NCBI GenBank assembly: GCA_016210045.1
Contig: JACQUX010000029.1
Location: 1-64,000, forward strand
Length of the DNA: 64,000 nt
Origin: Deltaproteobacteria bacterium
Lineage (GTDB): Bacteria; UBA10199; GCA-002796325; JACPFF01
Direction: 5' to 3'
Below the pieces are notes generated by a model. That model was not told where the DNA came from and searched no databases. It worked only from the letters and a program-made list of their open reading frames with translations. The translations under genes were made by a program, and so were the position numbers. The stretch's first letter is position 1; every line of letters starts with the position of its first letter. Below, piece after piece: positions 1 to 10,183 of this stretch.

Positions 1-16
1 AGAGACCTTTGCATAA
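1..16. repeat. Left terminal inverted repeat of the IS
   Basis: AGAGACCTTTGCATAA, exact reverse complement of the right end at 1191-1206. It lies on the transposase 3' side. Confidence 0.9.
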
Positions 17-148
17 GCCACATCAGAGATAAGTTTTTCTCATCGAACACAACATTTTCAGCAGAAAAAGATCACGACACCGTTTTACGAGAGCGCTGTT
101 GGTTGCAGACTCCGTTTTTCTCCTGTCCTTCGTCTCCTCTGGACACAC

Positions 149-1141
149 TTATGCCCCGACCACGCCATACTGCTGCACAAAATGAGCGCCCTTGCGGACG
201 TTGTACGCGATGGCCAGCAGTCCGCAATGAACCGTGTTGCGCAGTAATCCCAAAAAACGGGTTCGACCCATGCCGTAATGTCGCTTGAGGGTCCCAAACA
301 CCCGCTCGACAACACTGCGTGTCACGCCAATCTCCTTGTTGCGCTCTCGATCGGTGTCGCTGATCGGATGGTTCCGATACCCCTTGCGTTGAACGTGATT
401 CCGAATGCCTCGCGCAGCAAGCTTCTTCTCCGTGGCTCGCGAGGCATAAGCGCTATCGGCGTACACCGCTGCCTCTTCTCCCGTGAACAGCTCTTCAAAA
501 CGCTGGCTGTCATGAACATTCCCAGGAGTCATGTCATAGCCGAGAATGAACCCGTCCTCGTCGACATTGGAATGGAAGCTATAACCGTACGTACTTGTCT
601 TCTTCCCCCGTGTATTCTGTTTGACGTTCCACCCCGCTTCCGGATCTCGTGTTGCGCTCCCATCTTTGCGCTTCCCCGGTCCGCTCTGATGCGCTTCGAT
701 CACACTGGCATCAATAATACTCACCTGCCCCCATTGCATGATGATGTGCTGCGCTGTCAGCTGCCGATTCACTTCTGCCAACAGCTTTTCCCAGAGCGCA
801 TGAGCTTCAAGTTGTTGGCGAAAGCGGGACAGCGTACTGTGGTCCGGTGTCCCTTCATTCAATCCCAACAACACAAACTTCCGAAACACCAGGTCACGGG
901 CAAGCTGTGCTTCCAGCTGTACATCGCTCAACCGATACCAGCAGCCGAGCAGTAAGCTCCGGAATAACGTCACCAGCGGATAACTGGGTCGCCCGGAGCG
1001 ACTACTATAGATGGGGGAGAGAAGTCCTTCGATCGCACTCCAGTCCAGCACGGCAGTGACTCCATCCAAGCTGTGCAGTGCATGGTGATCCCGGATCATC
1101 CCGTCACTGAAACTCAACTGACTCGTCGTTGTTTGGCTCAT
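149..1141 (-). CDS. IS5-family DDE transposase
   Basis: 330-aa transposase filling most of the insertion sequence. Visible catalytic core: first Asp in IDASVIEAHQ, second Asp in VYADSAYAS, and Glu in the C-terminal VVERVFGTLKRHYG block, the spacing expected of IS5-type DDE enzymes. The N-terminal part (SRSGRPSYPLVTLFRSLLLG, then TLSRFRQQL) matches the DUF772-like N-terminal region of the family. Full length, no internal stop, so potentially active. It should cut and paste the element through the 16-bp ends. Start at the ATG at 1141, 50 bp inside the right inverted repeat. The plus-strand frames overlapping it are shadows. Confidence 0.93.
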   Translation of the reverse strand: MSQTTTSQLSFSDGMIRDHHALHSLDGVTAVLDWSAIEGLLSPIYSSRSGRPSYPLVTLFRSLLLGCWYRLSDVQLEAQLARDLVFRKFVLLGLNEGTPDHSTLSRFRQQLEAHALWEKLLAEVNRQLTAQHIIMQWGQVSIIDASVIEAHQSGPGKRKDGSATRDPEAGWNVKQNTRGKKTSTYGYSFHSNVDEDGFILGYDMTPGNVHDSQRFEELFTGEEAAVYADSAYASRATEKKLAARGIRNHVQRKGYRNHPISDTDRERNKEIGVTRSVVERVFGTLKRHYGMGRTRFLGLLRNTVHCGLLAIAYNVRKGAHFVQQYGVVGA

Positions 1142-1190
1142 CCCAGAAAACTACACGGATCACATCCCCTTTGCCGCAACAATCATGCCT

Positions 1191-1206
1191 TTATGCAAAG
1201 GTCTCT
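1191..1206. repeat. Right terminal inverted repeat of the IS
   Basis: TTATGCAAAGGTCTCT, perfect inverted copy of bases 1-16, upstream of the transposase start. It is followed by TAATAATC, compatible with a TAA target duplication. Confidence 0.9.
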
Positions 1207-1267
1207 AATAATCTAACTCGATGACTGACAAACCCTGCTGGCCCATGAGTTGCAATCATTGGGCCGC

Positions 1268-3678
1268 ATGAGACCTCTGTTGACGTTCTCACTGTTGATG
1301 CTCTTCCTCCTCCCCGCTACGGGGCGCGCTGCAACGGCCACATGGACCTTGCAATATGGCCGATGAATATCTCTTTGATCCGCAACACCTGCATTTCAAC
1401 AACGGCCGCGCCACCATGCTTCCCGCACAATTTGTCGACGATACCCCCGCGCACTTCGAGTCGGGGGCTATGACAGATTCCCTGTGGGATGTGTTGCGCG
1501 GGCGTTTGGAGTTGGTCCTTGGCAAGTCCACCGGAGAATTCACCTCGCACATTTTCGACGCGGGAGCGCCGGTGCGGTGGGACACGATTGCGTGGAATCC
1601 CTCGGCCCCCTATGGCAAGGCATTGCCTGCACTGGGCGTCCACGAATCCGGATACGTCTCGGGAAACCTGGATATGTCAGGGAATATCCTCATTGTATCA
1701 TTTCGATGAGCCCACGCAGGAGACGGGCAGCTTCATTCAAGATTACTCCGGGTACGAACATCATGGCTCGCTCGGCAATAATGCGGCACTCGGCGACGGC
1801 GCGCCGCTCGGTCAGGGATTGCATTTGCCCAACGACGTTAATGGCCCAAGAGACTATGTCATTGCCCAGTCGATCGCCAATTTTCCAACCGACGCCTTCA
1901 CGATCAGTTACTGGATCAAAGGGACCATAGACAGTCAGGCTGTCCTGAACACAGCATTTTCATACAATGCACCAGGCAAGGAAAACGTTCTGTACATCAC
2001 GCACACGTCATCGAACACCAGACTCGCCATTTTCGACAACGGATGGGGCGGGTTCCCTTTTGCGGTGAAGGAGGACGAATGGCAACATTTCGCTGTCACC
2101 TGGCAACTCACAAACAAAACGATACGTATGTACCGCAATGGAATCGCCATCGGGTCAGCGTTCAACCCAGCGGGCGTCCCACTGCCGCAAAATGGCACCA
2201 TGGTGCTGGGACAGGAGCAGGATGGGCTGGGCACCGGCTTCGATAAAAACCAGGATTTTTCGGGACACTTCGACGAGCTCGCCATCTTTGATCGGGAACT
2301 CTCGGAACTGCAAATCAAGCAGCTGTATGATCGTTCGTTAGCCAATCTGCAACTAGGAGTGCGCATTTGCGAGACCGCAAATTGCGATGATCAAGATTTC
2401 CAGGGGCCCTATCACCAGACCGGAGCATTCACAGACATCGCGCATCCGCTCCGTGCGGACATCGACACACTACCCCACTTTCAACTTCAGGGATTTCCCC
2501 AGGGGAGATATCTGCAATACCGCGTGCATTTTGACGCGGTTCCCCCGTTCATCCCTGGCCTTAAGCGAGTGGCGATTGTCGCGTCCGGCGCGGCGCCGGG
2601 AAGTTGGACGATGCTGCAGAACAAATCCGGCCAACCCTTTGTTGGATTGAGCGGGTTCCAGGAAATCAAACCGGTGGGGAATCACCGCTATCAAATCTCT
2701 CCCAACGGCAAGGATTGGTATTTCTATACCGGGTCCGCGTGGCAACTCAGCACTCTGGAAGTGCCCATCGCAGACGCTGTGGCGGAAACAATGGTCGCGC
2801 AAACCAATACGGCGCAAGAGGTGCATCTCGCCATCTCCCAGTTCGTTGCGCAACACCACGCGGGGAGTTTCTTTTTCCGCGCGTTTCTTCAAACCGCAGA
2901 CGACGGCGCATTCGGGAGCCTCGAGGGGATCGCGCTCGCCTTCACACCACCGCCCGCCGATCAACCGGTCGCCGCCTTTGCCGCACCGGCGTTCACCGTC
3001 GCCGAAGATGCAAAAACAGCAAACCTTGCCGTCACGATTTCCCAGGCGACGAATGAATCGGTGATTCTGGAAATCATACGCAGCACGTCAACGGCATCGC
3101 ACACGCTCGATTATGAGCCGCCCGCATCCCAGGCCGTCATCCCCGCAGGGAAATTGAGTGCGGTCATTCCGGTCACCATTATCGACGACATCCTCGCCGA
3201 ATCGGACGAGACCATCACCTTCATGCTGACCAACGTGACCAACGGCGGACTGGGCAACACCATGTTCACCACGTTAACGATTCAAGATAACGATACCCAT
3301 GCCGAAGATGGCAACCTGGCCACCGAACTGGCAAATGCGAAGGCGGCGCTCGAGACCTTGAAAGCGGATTCTTCCGCGACCACGACGGCACTGGAAGAAA
3401 AGATCGCGGCACTGGAAGCGGCCCAAGCTGCCGCATCCACGAAAGTGGAAACCTCGAGCACCACAGCACTGGAGGAAAAGATCGCAGTGCTGGAAGCGGC
3501 CCAAGCCGCTGCCGCTGCAGAGACAACGACGACCGCAAAAGTGGAGGCCCCGTCTGAGGATGACACCGCGCAGAACACAGAGGAGGCAACACCTCCCACG
3601 ATTATCCAAGTGCCCGCACAACCGGCCGCGCCTGCCTCTGGTGGATGTAGTTTGTGGATGCGTGGGGAAAGCCGATGA
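1268..3678 (+). pseudogene. Secreted LamG / Calx-beta surface protein, two frameshifts
   Basis: Three reading frames join into one secreted protein of about 802 aa if two single extra bases are removed. An ATG at 1268 encodes a signal peptide (MRPLLTFSLLMLFLLPATGRA). That frame stops soon after, and the reading continues in the frame of DEYLFDP if one C near 1361 is dropped. A second shift near 1694-1696 joins SGNIL to LYHFDEP, the typical entry of a concanavalin/LamG domain (about residues 140-330). A Calx-beta domain follows (AEDAKTANLAVTIS... to ESDETITFMLTNV, nt about 2980-3290), then an Ala/Glu-rich coiled coil with two near-identical TALEEKIA blocks, and a C-terminus ending ASGGCSLWMRGESR. 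Likely an exported ligand- or sugar-binding surface protein. The total length minus two bases is divisible by three, which fits two one-base insertions: either sequencing errors or a young pseudogene. Confidence 0.75.
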
Positions 3679-3700
3679 AAAAAAACCAGACCAAAGAAAA

Positions 3701-3751
3701 AAAACCAGACGGAGCAAACTGAATCAAACGCCAATTCAGTGACTTGCGATT
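3701..3751. repeat. Intergenic repeat copy A with hairpin (pair of 12201-12251)
   Basis: Starts AAAACCAGACGGAGCAAAC and ends GACTTGCGAT. It contains the perfect 7-bp inverted repeat ACTGAAT / ATTCAGT with a short loop. A closely similar copy lies at 12201-12251. It carries the window-wide CAGACGGAG motif at 3706. A T8 run follows at about 3761-3768, but 20 nt from the hairpin, so terminator function is doubtful. Confidence 0.7.
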
Positions 3752-3915
3752 ATCATTTATGTTTTTTTTCGACAGCCCCCGCCCCTTAAGATCGCCCCCG
3801 TTTTTGCCCCATGAGAATCGCGTTTCCGCGCGTCTCAGGGCCATCCCCGCAGTGGAAAAATCAAGATTTGTCGGATAACTCGCAACTAATCTGTTGCCGC
3901 GCCGATATAGACAGT

Positions 3916-6900
3916 ATGCGGGTGGCAATCCGAGGGCGCGGCCGGCGAGCACAAGCGAGGGATCCGGCGGCGACCGCGCGGGGGCAAACGATCACCGCGC
4001 CGACCCATGCCAGCCACCGCGCGCCCTATGCACCCGCCTCCACAACTGCGTATTCAGTCGCACGCGCAGGGAGCCGTTCACTGCGCACGACCCACGCCGC
4101 AGCTCTGCAACACCAGCCGCCTGCCACACACACCACTCCGCCGCCACACACTACGCGGGAAACAGAATCGTTCGGCACGTTGACGCTGCACACCATGCGG
4201 CCACTGACCATCCCGCCGCACCAGGTCATTCAACAGATCGCCAAGGTGTTCGGACCACCGCTCGATGCCACAGCGACTCCACAGCTGCACGCCATCGGCT
4301 GCGACCTGATCGCCCGACTCGCTACGGCATTCGCGACTTTGAGCGGCACGACCCAGCATATCCAGTATCAGCTCCAAATCTATGACTCCGCGAAACTCAA
4401 TGCGGGAGTCACGGTCGTGGAAGAACGGTACGGCAAGGAACGCGTCCACCTCATCAGCCTCACGACGGGACTATTCGCATGCCTCTTTGCTGACGTCCTG
4501 ACAACGGACCCCGCATTGCCCGCCAACGTTGACGCCGCTGTAGCAGGCCTGGCCGGCGCGTTAGCCCACGAACTCGCTCACCCACTCGACGACTTGGACC
4601 AGTTGGGGCTGAGCAAACGATGGGGCGAGACGGTTTCTTACCAAGCCTGTGAAATGCGCGCTGACATCGAGGGGATCCAGCTCTGCCGCGCGGCCCATCT
4701 GTCACCGACCGGCCTCTATGAGGCGCTCCAGGCTATGGTCGCCGGGGAGCGGCGGGCCACGGGGATAGTCGCCAACACGACGGGCACGCATCCGGCCGAA
4801 GGGTTGCGCCAGTGCACGCTGCGCAATTACCTCACTCAATTACAATATGCCGAAGGCGATCCGGACATTGAACCGCTGCATATCGCGGACATCGCCGCGT
4901 TGCGCGCCGAATTGGCGCGGTTCGTGCCTCCACCCCGTAAATGGTTTCGACTGGTCACCCCGCCGACGATTGAGGCCGCAATTGAGGCGCTGCAAGCGTG
5001 TGGCAGGCGACGTTCCAACAAACGTGACTATTTTTTCTCCTCGCAACAACAACGCCGTTTTACCTTTCTGGTCACCTGTCTCGATCGCTTCGTCCTGGCT
5101 GCGGGCGATACCATCACGGCCGCCCAACGCCGCCACCTCTTCACGTTTTACCGCGACTGGACCAATCCGACACGCCACTATCCCCCACTGCAGCATCAAT
5201 ACGAGGACGAGCCGGCTGACCAACAGGCCGCGAAGTATGGGAGCGACCGACAACATTATGCCGCGATCAGCCAGGCCCCGTTTTATCGCTCTACCGCCTT
5301 CCGCCGCTGGCTGCGCCGAACGATCGCGCAGGGAATCGCCCAGGACATCCAACGGGTTCGCGCTGCCCAGCGTCACGATCACTTCCTGCGTATGCCCTCG
5401 CGGGAAGAGCTCTGCTATGGGGCAGCCCGCTGCTTCCGGCGCATCGCCCCGCCCGACATCTTGTTGGATATCGTCGGCCCCACAATCCTGCGCGATATGC
5501 GGCACTGGCCTCGGCAGACAAAGCACCATATGCATTTGTATCCGTACCAAACCAATTTCCTCAAAGGTTTGGACGACGAATTCGAGGCCGAGCTGGCCGC
5601 CCGATTTCATGCCCAGGTCTTCCCCACACTCAGTCAGCGCGAACGGCAGTGGTTCGCGAAAGGTCAGGATGGCGGTTCGCAATACTATCGTTTCTTATTC
5701 CCGCGCCTTGTCTGGTGGCCCACCGAGACGGAGTCCCGCCGCCGCCCATTTCCATGGACCCGTGTATTGGCACTATTCGATGCGCGGCGCTATCCCACAC
5801 GCCGTGCCGGAATGACCCGGTGGGCACACCACGTGTGGCGCCATCGCGGCGAATATGCGGTGCAGGAGCTTGCCGCCGGCAGCGGATGGCCGTTCGATTG
5901 GGAACTCGTGTTTCATCTGTTGGCGATCGACCCGACCGTAGGATGGAACGCGCTAGAACCCGCCGTACGCCGCTTCACTCGCTCGCAGGGCTATGTCCGT
6001 TTTTTGGAAACGCTCCACCAAGGTCCCGCCGAGCGTCGACGGACCAGCATCGGCGGTCAACCGAGCCGCTGGGCGCGCAGCGATCTGACCGCCGCGCTGG
6101 CGGGCAACGACAATCCGCATCTCGCGCCCGATTCCCCGCTCCGGCCGTTGGCGCGACGGACTGTCGCCGGCACGTACTTGGCGGCCCATCCGGCATGGTT
6201 GGCCAAACACTATTGCGCCGCCTTGGCGCGACACGTGGCGGAATCCGGTTCGCCCCGCGATGCCGCGGGTTTTTTGGCCGTCCACAACCTCCTGCTGCAG
6301 CAAGCATTCCACGTCGATTCGTGGAGTGTCGGACATGGTCAACATCTCGCGCTGACTGACGCGATCGCGGAGGGCATTGCCGCGCTCCCACTGACCGCCG
6401 ACCAACGACGCAAATTGCTCCGATCGATCTTCATTAGAGAGTTCGGCCGAATAGAAGACACGACGTTCGCACCACATTGGTTGCATGATCGACAGCCAGT
6501 CGCCACGACCGTATTGATCTATGACGCCCTCCTCGCAAGCGGGGCCATCAGCGGCCCAAGCGACTTACTCGCGCAACTGGTCCGTACCTACCAGTCCCCC
6601 ACGCGGAATTCGAATGCCCGCACTTACCCCTTCTTCCTCGGTTGGGTGACGACCCTCAATGCTTACCTCCAGCAGGAATTGGACACACTCGCCGCCGAAC
6701 CTGACAGAACAGCCCGCTGCGCACAGCTGTGCGCCTTTGCCCAGCACGTGCTCGCTCCACCCCAGATGCACTACCCACATGGCCATCCAGACGAAGGGCA
6801 TCATCGTTTGAAGTCTCGCGTCGTCGAACTCGGCTTGACGGCTCAGTTCACGCCCGAAGAGGCCAGCACATTCTTTGATGCCATCAGTGCCACCGGCGCG

Positions 6901-8913
6901 ACCAAAGACACCGATCGTTTCTTGACGACGGTCTTGCTCCCACAGTTGGCCGTGGAAACCGCCACGCAGCGCGCCACGATTGAACGCCTGCTGCGCGAGA
7001 AACGCGTGGCCGATCGGCGGCTCCAAGTCATACTCGCGCGCCGGGTGATGGAACCGGAGATTGCCGCGCTGGCCACCACTCCGTTGTGCGCGGAACCACT
7101 CAATGCCCTAATCCAACGGCTTGACACGCTCGTCGCGACGCATTCGATGGACCGTGACCAATATCTCGAAGACCTGGCGTGGCGACTCGCGTGCCCGCCA
7201 GAACTGATCAGCCGCATCGAAGCGGCCAAGCAGATCGATTGGCGAAAGCTCAATCCCCTGCTGGTCAATATGCTCTCCTTCATCAGCACCTACGTCCAAC
7301 AATGGGCTCCGGACGTGCGGCGCGCGATGATCGCCTATCTGCAAGACCCCGACGGACGCGGACTTCCTCCACTGGTCGACGCCGCAGTCCGCCCCTCGGA
7401 CGGGGCCATGTTCAAAAATGACCGCGAGACGGCGATCCATTTGTTCGTGACCCAAGTCCAACATCTCCGCGCCGAAGAGCGCGTCCCGCTCATCGACCTG
7501 CTGCTCCACGCCGGCCGCCCCTCGCTGCTGGACACACCGGAATTTCCCCGCACGATCACGCGCGAACTGCTCCACTACGCGCCAGACGGAGTCGAGGAGC
7601 AGGCGTTATGCGCCTTCTTGGAGATTATCCCACCGCATGAACGATCGGTGAGCCTGGCGTACCTGCTCAGCATCCAGAACGAGGGACGACGCGGGATCAA
7701 GGCGATCTTCGAAGTGTTCGCCGCACCAGGCCGAAAAACTGGGCAGCGCGCCGCGATGTTTTGGACTGCGGCCCCCGCTGCCACGCGGGCGGAACTGGCC
7801 GACCTCAAAGACCGCGCTCAACCGCTCACCCTGGCCGAAATTTATCGCCGCATGGCCGAGACTTTAACTCCAGAAGAACGCCGCCGCATCCGCCGTCCCG
7901 TGCGGATCTTGGGGAGCGCCAGTACCCGCACCGCCGTGCTGGTAGAGCTCCACGATGGTCGCCACGTTGTGATGCTCGCGCAGCCGGCGCACGCCCATAT
8001 CCAAGTCGCCACGAATCTGCGCCGCGGCCGCGCATTCTTGCACGCCCTGGAACGGCGGGGCTTTGCCGATACCACGCGCTTCTTTGGCGGCTTGTTAGAC
8101 GCTACAGAAATCCATTTACAACGAGAACTGGCGATGTCCACCGAGGCACACCATCTCCGCACGGCCGCGGCCCAATATGCCGCCATCAACGAACGCCTGC
8201 GCCCCCACCTCGCCGGCTGGCGTTTTGTCGTGCCACAACTGGTCCCAGGATTTGTCGTCCGCGATTCGCTGCTCTTTATCGAATACCTGCCGGGCGTCGC
8301 CTTTCATCGCCTCCCGGACTCGGCGGATCGCGATACAGCGGGTGAGGCCATCGGCCGAGCCCTCGTGCATGCGCTCTTTCATCAACGGTTGATCAACGTC
8401 GATCCCCATGCCGGCAACTATCTCATTGACTCCGTCCGACGCCAAGTCGGCGTCATCGACTGGGGAGAGGTCGAGGAACTCCAATCGCGTGCGAGTCCAC
8501 TTGAGGCCGATGACCATTATCACTTGGCCCAGTGGCTCGTAGCCTGTGCCCGCCGTGATCCGCGCGCCCTCACCCGCGCGGCACTCCGTCTGAGCACTAC
8601 GCCAACCGCTACGCCGGAACAGTATCCAGGACTCGTCCCTGCCATCACGACCGCGATGGCGCAGACCAGCACGGTCTTCGACACGATGGTCGCGATAGCC
8701 AATGCCGTCGAGACATCGGGACTCCGTCTGGAGCTCCGCTTCGGCGCCGGCGCATTGCTCGCCCTCTTGATCCTCGCAAGCGAACACTATGCCCCCGCAA
8801 CCGGACCCGGCAGCCTCAAACGCCTTCTGACCGCCGAGATCGGCCGCACCCTCCTCGCCAAGGCCCCCCGCACCCTCGCAGACCTCGGGGCGCGACTCAT
8901 TGACTCCGTCTGA
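3916..8913 (+). CDS. Giant M48-like metalloprotease / ABC1-UbiB-like kinase fusion protein
   Basis: 1665-aa protein of unknown role. After a low-complexity Arg/Thr/His-rich head, residues about 95-300 resemble an M48-type zincin: HELAH at 218-222 followed by CEMRADIEG, like the E...AD third-ligand block of M48 enzymes. A long, probably all-helical middle (about 300-1350) has no motif I recognise. The C-terminus resembles ABC1/AarF/UbiB atypical kinases: FIEYLPGV, then DPHAGNYLI (D1496) and GVIDWGE (D1515), corresponding to the catalytic-loop and metal-binding Asp. I infer both domains keep key residues. No signal peptide or clear membrane segments. Start chosen at ATG 3916 rather than 3811 because it opens MRVAIRGR and the preceding 35 codons look non-coding. 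Four copies of the CTCCGTC motif lie in its last 500 bp. The middle could be a HEAT-like scaffold. Confidence 0.8.
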   Translation: MRVAIRGRGRRAQARDPAATARGQTITAPTHASHRAPYAPASTTAYSVARAGSRSLRTTHAAALQHQPPATHTTPPPHTTRETESFGTLTLHTMRPLTIPPHQVIQQIAKVFGPPLDATATPQLHAIGCDLIARLATAFATLSGTTQHIQYQLQIYDSAKLNAGVTVVEERYGKERVHLISLTTGLFACLFADVLTTDPALPANVDAAVAGLAGALAHELAHPLDDLDQLGLSKRWGETVSYQACEMRADIEGIQLCRAAHLSPTGLYEALQAMVAGERRATGIVANTTGTHPAEGLRQCTLRNYLTQLQYAEGDPDIEPLHIADIAALRAELARFVPPPRKWFRLVTPPTIEAAIEALQACGRRRSNKRDYFFSSQQQRRFTFLVTCLDRFVLAAGDTITAAQRRHLFTFYRDWTNPTRHYPPLQHQYEDEPADQQAAKYGSDRQHYAAISQAPFYRSTAFRRWLRRTIAQGIAQDIQRVRAAQRHDHFLRMPSREELCYGAARCFRRIAPPDILLDIVGPTILRDMRHWPRQTKHHMHLYPYQTNFLKGLDDEFEAELAARFHAQVFPTLSQRERQWFAKGQDGGSQYYRFLFPRLVWWPTETESRRRPFPWTRVLALFDARRYPTRRAGMTRWAHHVWRHRGEYAVQELAAGSGWPFDWELVFHLLAIDPTVGWNALEPAVRRFTRSQGYVRFLETLHQGPAERRRTSIGGQPSRWARSDLTAALAGNDNPHLAPDSPLRPLARRTVAGTYLAAHPAWLAKHYCAALARHVAESGSPRDAAGFLAVHNLLLQQAFHVDSWSVGHGQHLALTDAIAEGIAALPLTADQRRKLLRSIFIREFGRIEDTTFAPHWLHDRQPVATTVLIYDALLASGAISGPSDLLAQLVRTYQSPTRNSNARTYPFFLGWVTTLNAYLQQELDTLAAEPDRTARCAQLCAFAQHVLAPPQMHYPHGHPDEGHHRLKSRVVELGLTAQFTPEEASTFFDAISATGATKDTDRFLTTVLLPQLAVETATQRATIERLLREKRVADRRLQVILARRVMEPEIAALATTPLCAEPLNALIQRLDTLVATHSMDRDQYLEDLAWRLACPPELISRIEAAKQIDWRKLNPLLVNMLSFISTYVQQWAPDVRRAMIAYLQDPDGRGLPPLVDAAVRPSDGAMFKNDRETAIHLFVTQVQHLRAEERVPLIDLLLHAGRPSLLDTPEFPRTITRELLHYAPDGVEEQALCAFLEIIPPHERSVSLAYLLSIQNEGRRGIKAIFEVFAAPGRKTGQRAAMFWTAAPAATRAELADLKDRAQPLTLAEIYRRMAETLTPEERRRIRRPVRILGSASTRTAVLVELHDGRHVVMLAQPAHAHIQVATNLRRGRAFLHALERRGFADTTRFFGGLLDATEIHLQRELAMSTEAHHLRTAAAQYAAINERLRPHLAGWRFVVPQLVPGFVVRDSLLFIEYLPGVAFHRLPDSADRDTAGEAIGRALVHALFHQRLINVDPHAGNYLIDSVRRQVGVIDWGEVEELQSRASPLEADDHYHLAQWLVACARRDPRALTRAALRLSTTPTATPEQYPGLVPAITTAMAQTSTVFDTMVAIANAVETSGLRLELRFGAGALLALLILASEHYAPATGPGSLKRLLTAEIGRTLLAKAPRTLADLGARLIDSV
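8430..8912 (+). repeat. Cluster of CTCCGTC(T) motifs at the 3' end of the giant gene
   Basis: Copies of CTCCGTC at 8430, 8584, 8722 and 8904; the last three extend to CTCCGTCTG. They are read in different frames (D-S-V in two, L-R-L in two), so the repetition is at DNA rather than protein level. Confidence 0.7.
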
Positions 8914-8950
8914 GGGTCTGCAAGTTTCTACGGCGACGGGAGAGCAGATC

Positions 8951-9289
8951 TTACTCGTACCCCAGCGCTGCGAGCTGCTCTTCCGTGAGACCGAAATAGT
9001 GGCCAATTTCATGGAAGAGCGTGGTGCGGATTTCGGCACGCAAGTCCGCTACGCTGCTACACATGGCCTCCAAGTTGCGCCGAAACAGCGTGATCTTATC
9101 GGGCATGTCGGGAAGATCCGTTGATGTTCGCTCCGGTAACGGCGTCCCTTCATAGAGACCCAGCAAGTCGGCATCATCGCATGACCGATCCTCGATCACG
9201 ATGGCGATATTCTGAAGCGCTGCGCGGATCGGCGGCGGAAGCTCGGCCACAGCGGCTGTGACTACGGCTTCAAATTCCGCAAGGGTCAT
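8951..9289 (-). CDS. Minimal zincin-like metallopeptidase (PF06262-type)
   Basis: 112-aa small metallopeptidase-like protein. HEIGH at residues 93-97 within TTLFHEIGHYFGL, preceded by LLGLYEGTPLPER and LPDKITLFRR-like blocks, matches the possible-zincin family, whose members are about 110-130 aa; function unknown. Start taken at ATG 9289 (MTLAEFEAVV). The longer upstream extension is antisense to other sequence and lacks family similarity. It converges on the giant gene (37 bp between the two stops) and lies downstream of the sensor-kinase cluster on the same strand. Confidence 0.88.
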   Translation of the reverse strand: MTLAEFEAVVTAAVAELPPPIRAALQNIAIVIEDRSCDDADLLGLYEGTPLPERTSTDLPDMPDKITLFRRNLEAMCSSVADLRAEIRTTLFHEIGHYFGLTEEQLAALGYE

Positions 9290-9341
9290 GGGACTTACGC
9301 TACCGCGATTGCCGCCTGGCGACAAGAGCGAGCGCCAACAA

Positions 9342-10157
9342 TTACTGCGCGACGGTCTGCGCAGGCGGTGCTGCGTTGGCGCCCGCGCTGGGCGATTGCA
9401 GAGGCAATCGCACCGTAAACCGCGCCCCGGTGCCCGGCCGATTTTCTGGGATGACCTCACCCCCATGAGCCTCGACGATGCATCGACAGACGGCAAGGCC
9501 CACGCCAAACCCCGGCGTATTAAAGAGATCAACCGGTCGTCCCCGTTGAAACATCTCGAAGAGGGTCGCGAATTCTTCGGACACGATTCCCGGCCCGTCA
9601 TCGGTCACACTAAACTCCACGTGCTCCGCATGGCGCGCTAACGCAAGCTGCACCGTCCCCTGATCGCGGGCATATTTCATGGCATTCTCGACGAGATTGA
9701 TCACGACTTGCTGCAGTCGCTCCGCATCACACTGGACGACCACCGGTTCCTCGGGGAGATAGAGTTGTAACGTCAAGCCACGCCGTTGCAGATAGGGTCG
9801 CAGAGTGTCATAAACACTGTGCAACATGGCGCCCAGATCGACCCGAGCCCGATGCAGTTGCAATTGTCCCGCCTCGAATGATGAAGAGTGGAGGATGTTC
9901 GAGATGAGCCGATCCAACCGCCCGATGTTATACAGCGCAACTGTCAGACACTCACGTTGGGCGACACTCAGCGGGCCGGTCGCGCCTTGTTGCAACAACT
10001 CCATATCACTTTTCAAAATGGCCAGCGGGGTGCGCAAGTCATGCGCCACCATGGTGGCGAATTGCGACTTGGCGCGACTCAGCCGTTCTAACTCCACATT
10101 TTTCTCTCGTAACACGCGCGCCATCTCGTGTTTATAGAGCGCCAACTCGATCGACAC
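9342..10157 (-). CDS. Sensor histidine kinase fragment (HisKA + HATPase), cut from its receiver
   Basis: 271 aa. H-box AHDLRTPLA with phospho-acceptor His39, then an HATPase_c region with N-box NLVENAMKYA and G-boxes DDGPGI and GFGVGLAV. The frame remains open upstream of the GTG start and reads GYLLKPFQEKGL before SIELALYKHEM, the classic end of a CheY-like receiver. So this was a receiver-kinase fusion whose receiver has been shifted out of frame; the receiver is now the separate frame at 10184-10435. If translated from the GTG it would be a soluble kinase lacking its input. Same-strand order is MASE1, HisKA_2, receiver, this kinase, suggesting one signalling operon. Confidence 0.82.
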   Translation of the reverse strand: MSIELALYKHEMARVLREKNVELERLSRAKSQFATMVAHDLRTPLAILKSDMELLQQGATGPLSVAQRECLTVALYNIGRLDRLISNILHSSSFEAGQLQLHRARVDLGAMLHSVYDTLRPYLQRRGLTLQLYLPEEPVVVQCDAERLQQVVINLVENAMKYARDQGTVQLALARHAEHVEFSVTDDGPGIVSEEFATLFEMFQRGRPVDLFNTPGFGVGLAVCRCIVEAHGGEVIPENRPGTGARFTVRLPLQSPSAGANAAPPAQTVAQ

Positions 10158-10183
10158 GTGGAGGCCTTTTTCTTGAAATGGTT

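Larger units (their letters stand above)
1..1206 (-). mobile_element. IS5-family insertion sequence, complete
   Basis: A transposase gene is bracketed by perfect 16-bp terminal inverted repeats: AGAGACCTTTGCATAA at 1-16 and its reverse complement at 1191-1206. GAGACCTTTGCA-type ends are, to my knowledge, common in the IS5 family. If the tips are read as GAGACC/GGTCTC, the right flank begins TAA and the single visible left base is A, which fits a 3-bp TNA target duplication, but only one left base is visible. The window starts exactly at the element end, so this may also be where the contig broke. Confidence 0.9.

Noticed and set aside
3717-3770. Rho-independent terminator after the LamG gene
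   Set aside because: The hairpin and the T8 run are about 20 nt apart, too far for a normal terminator.
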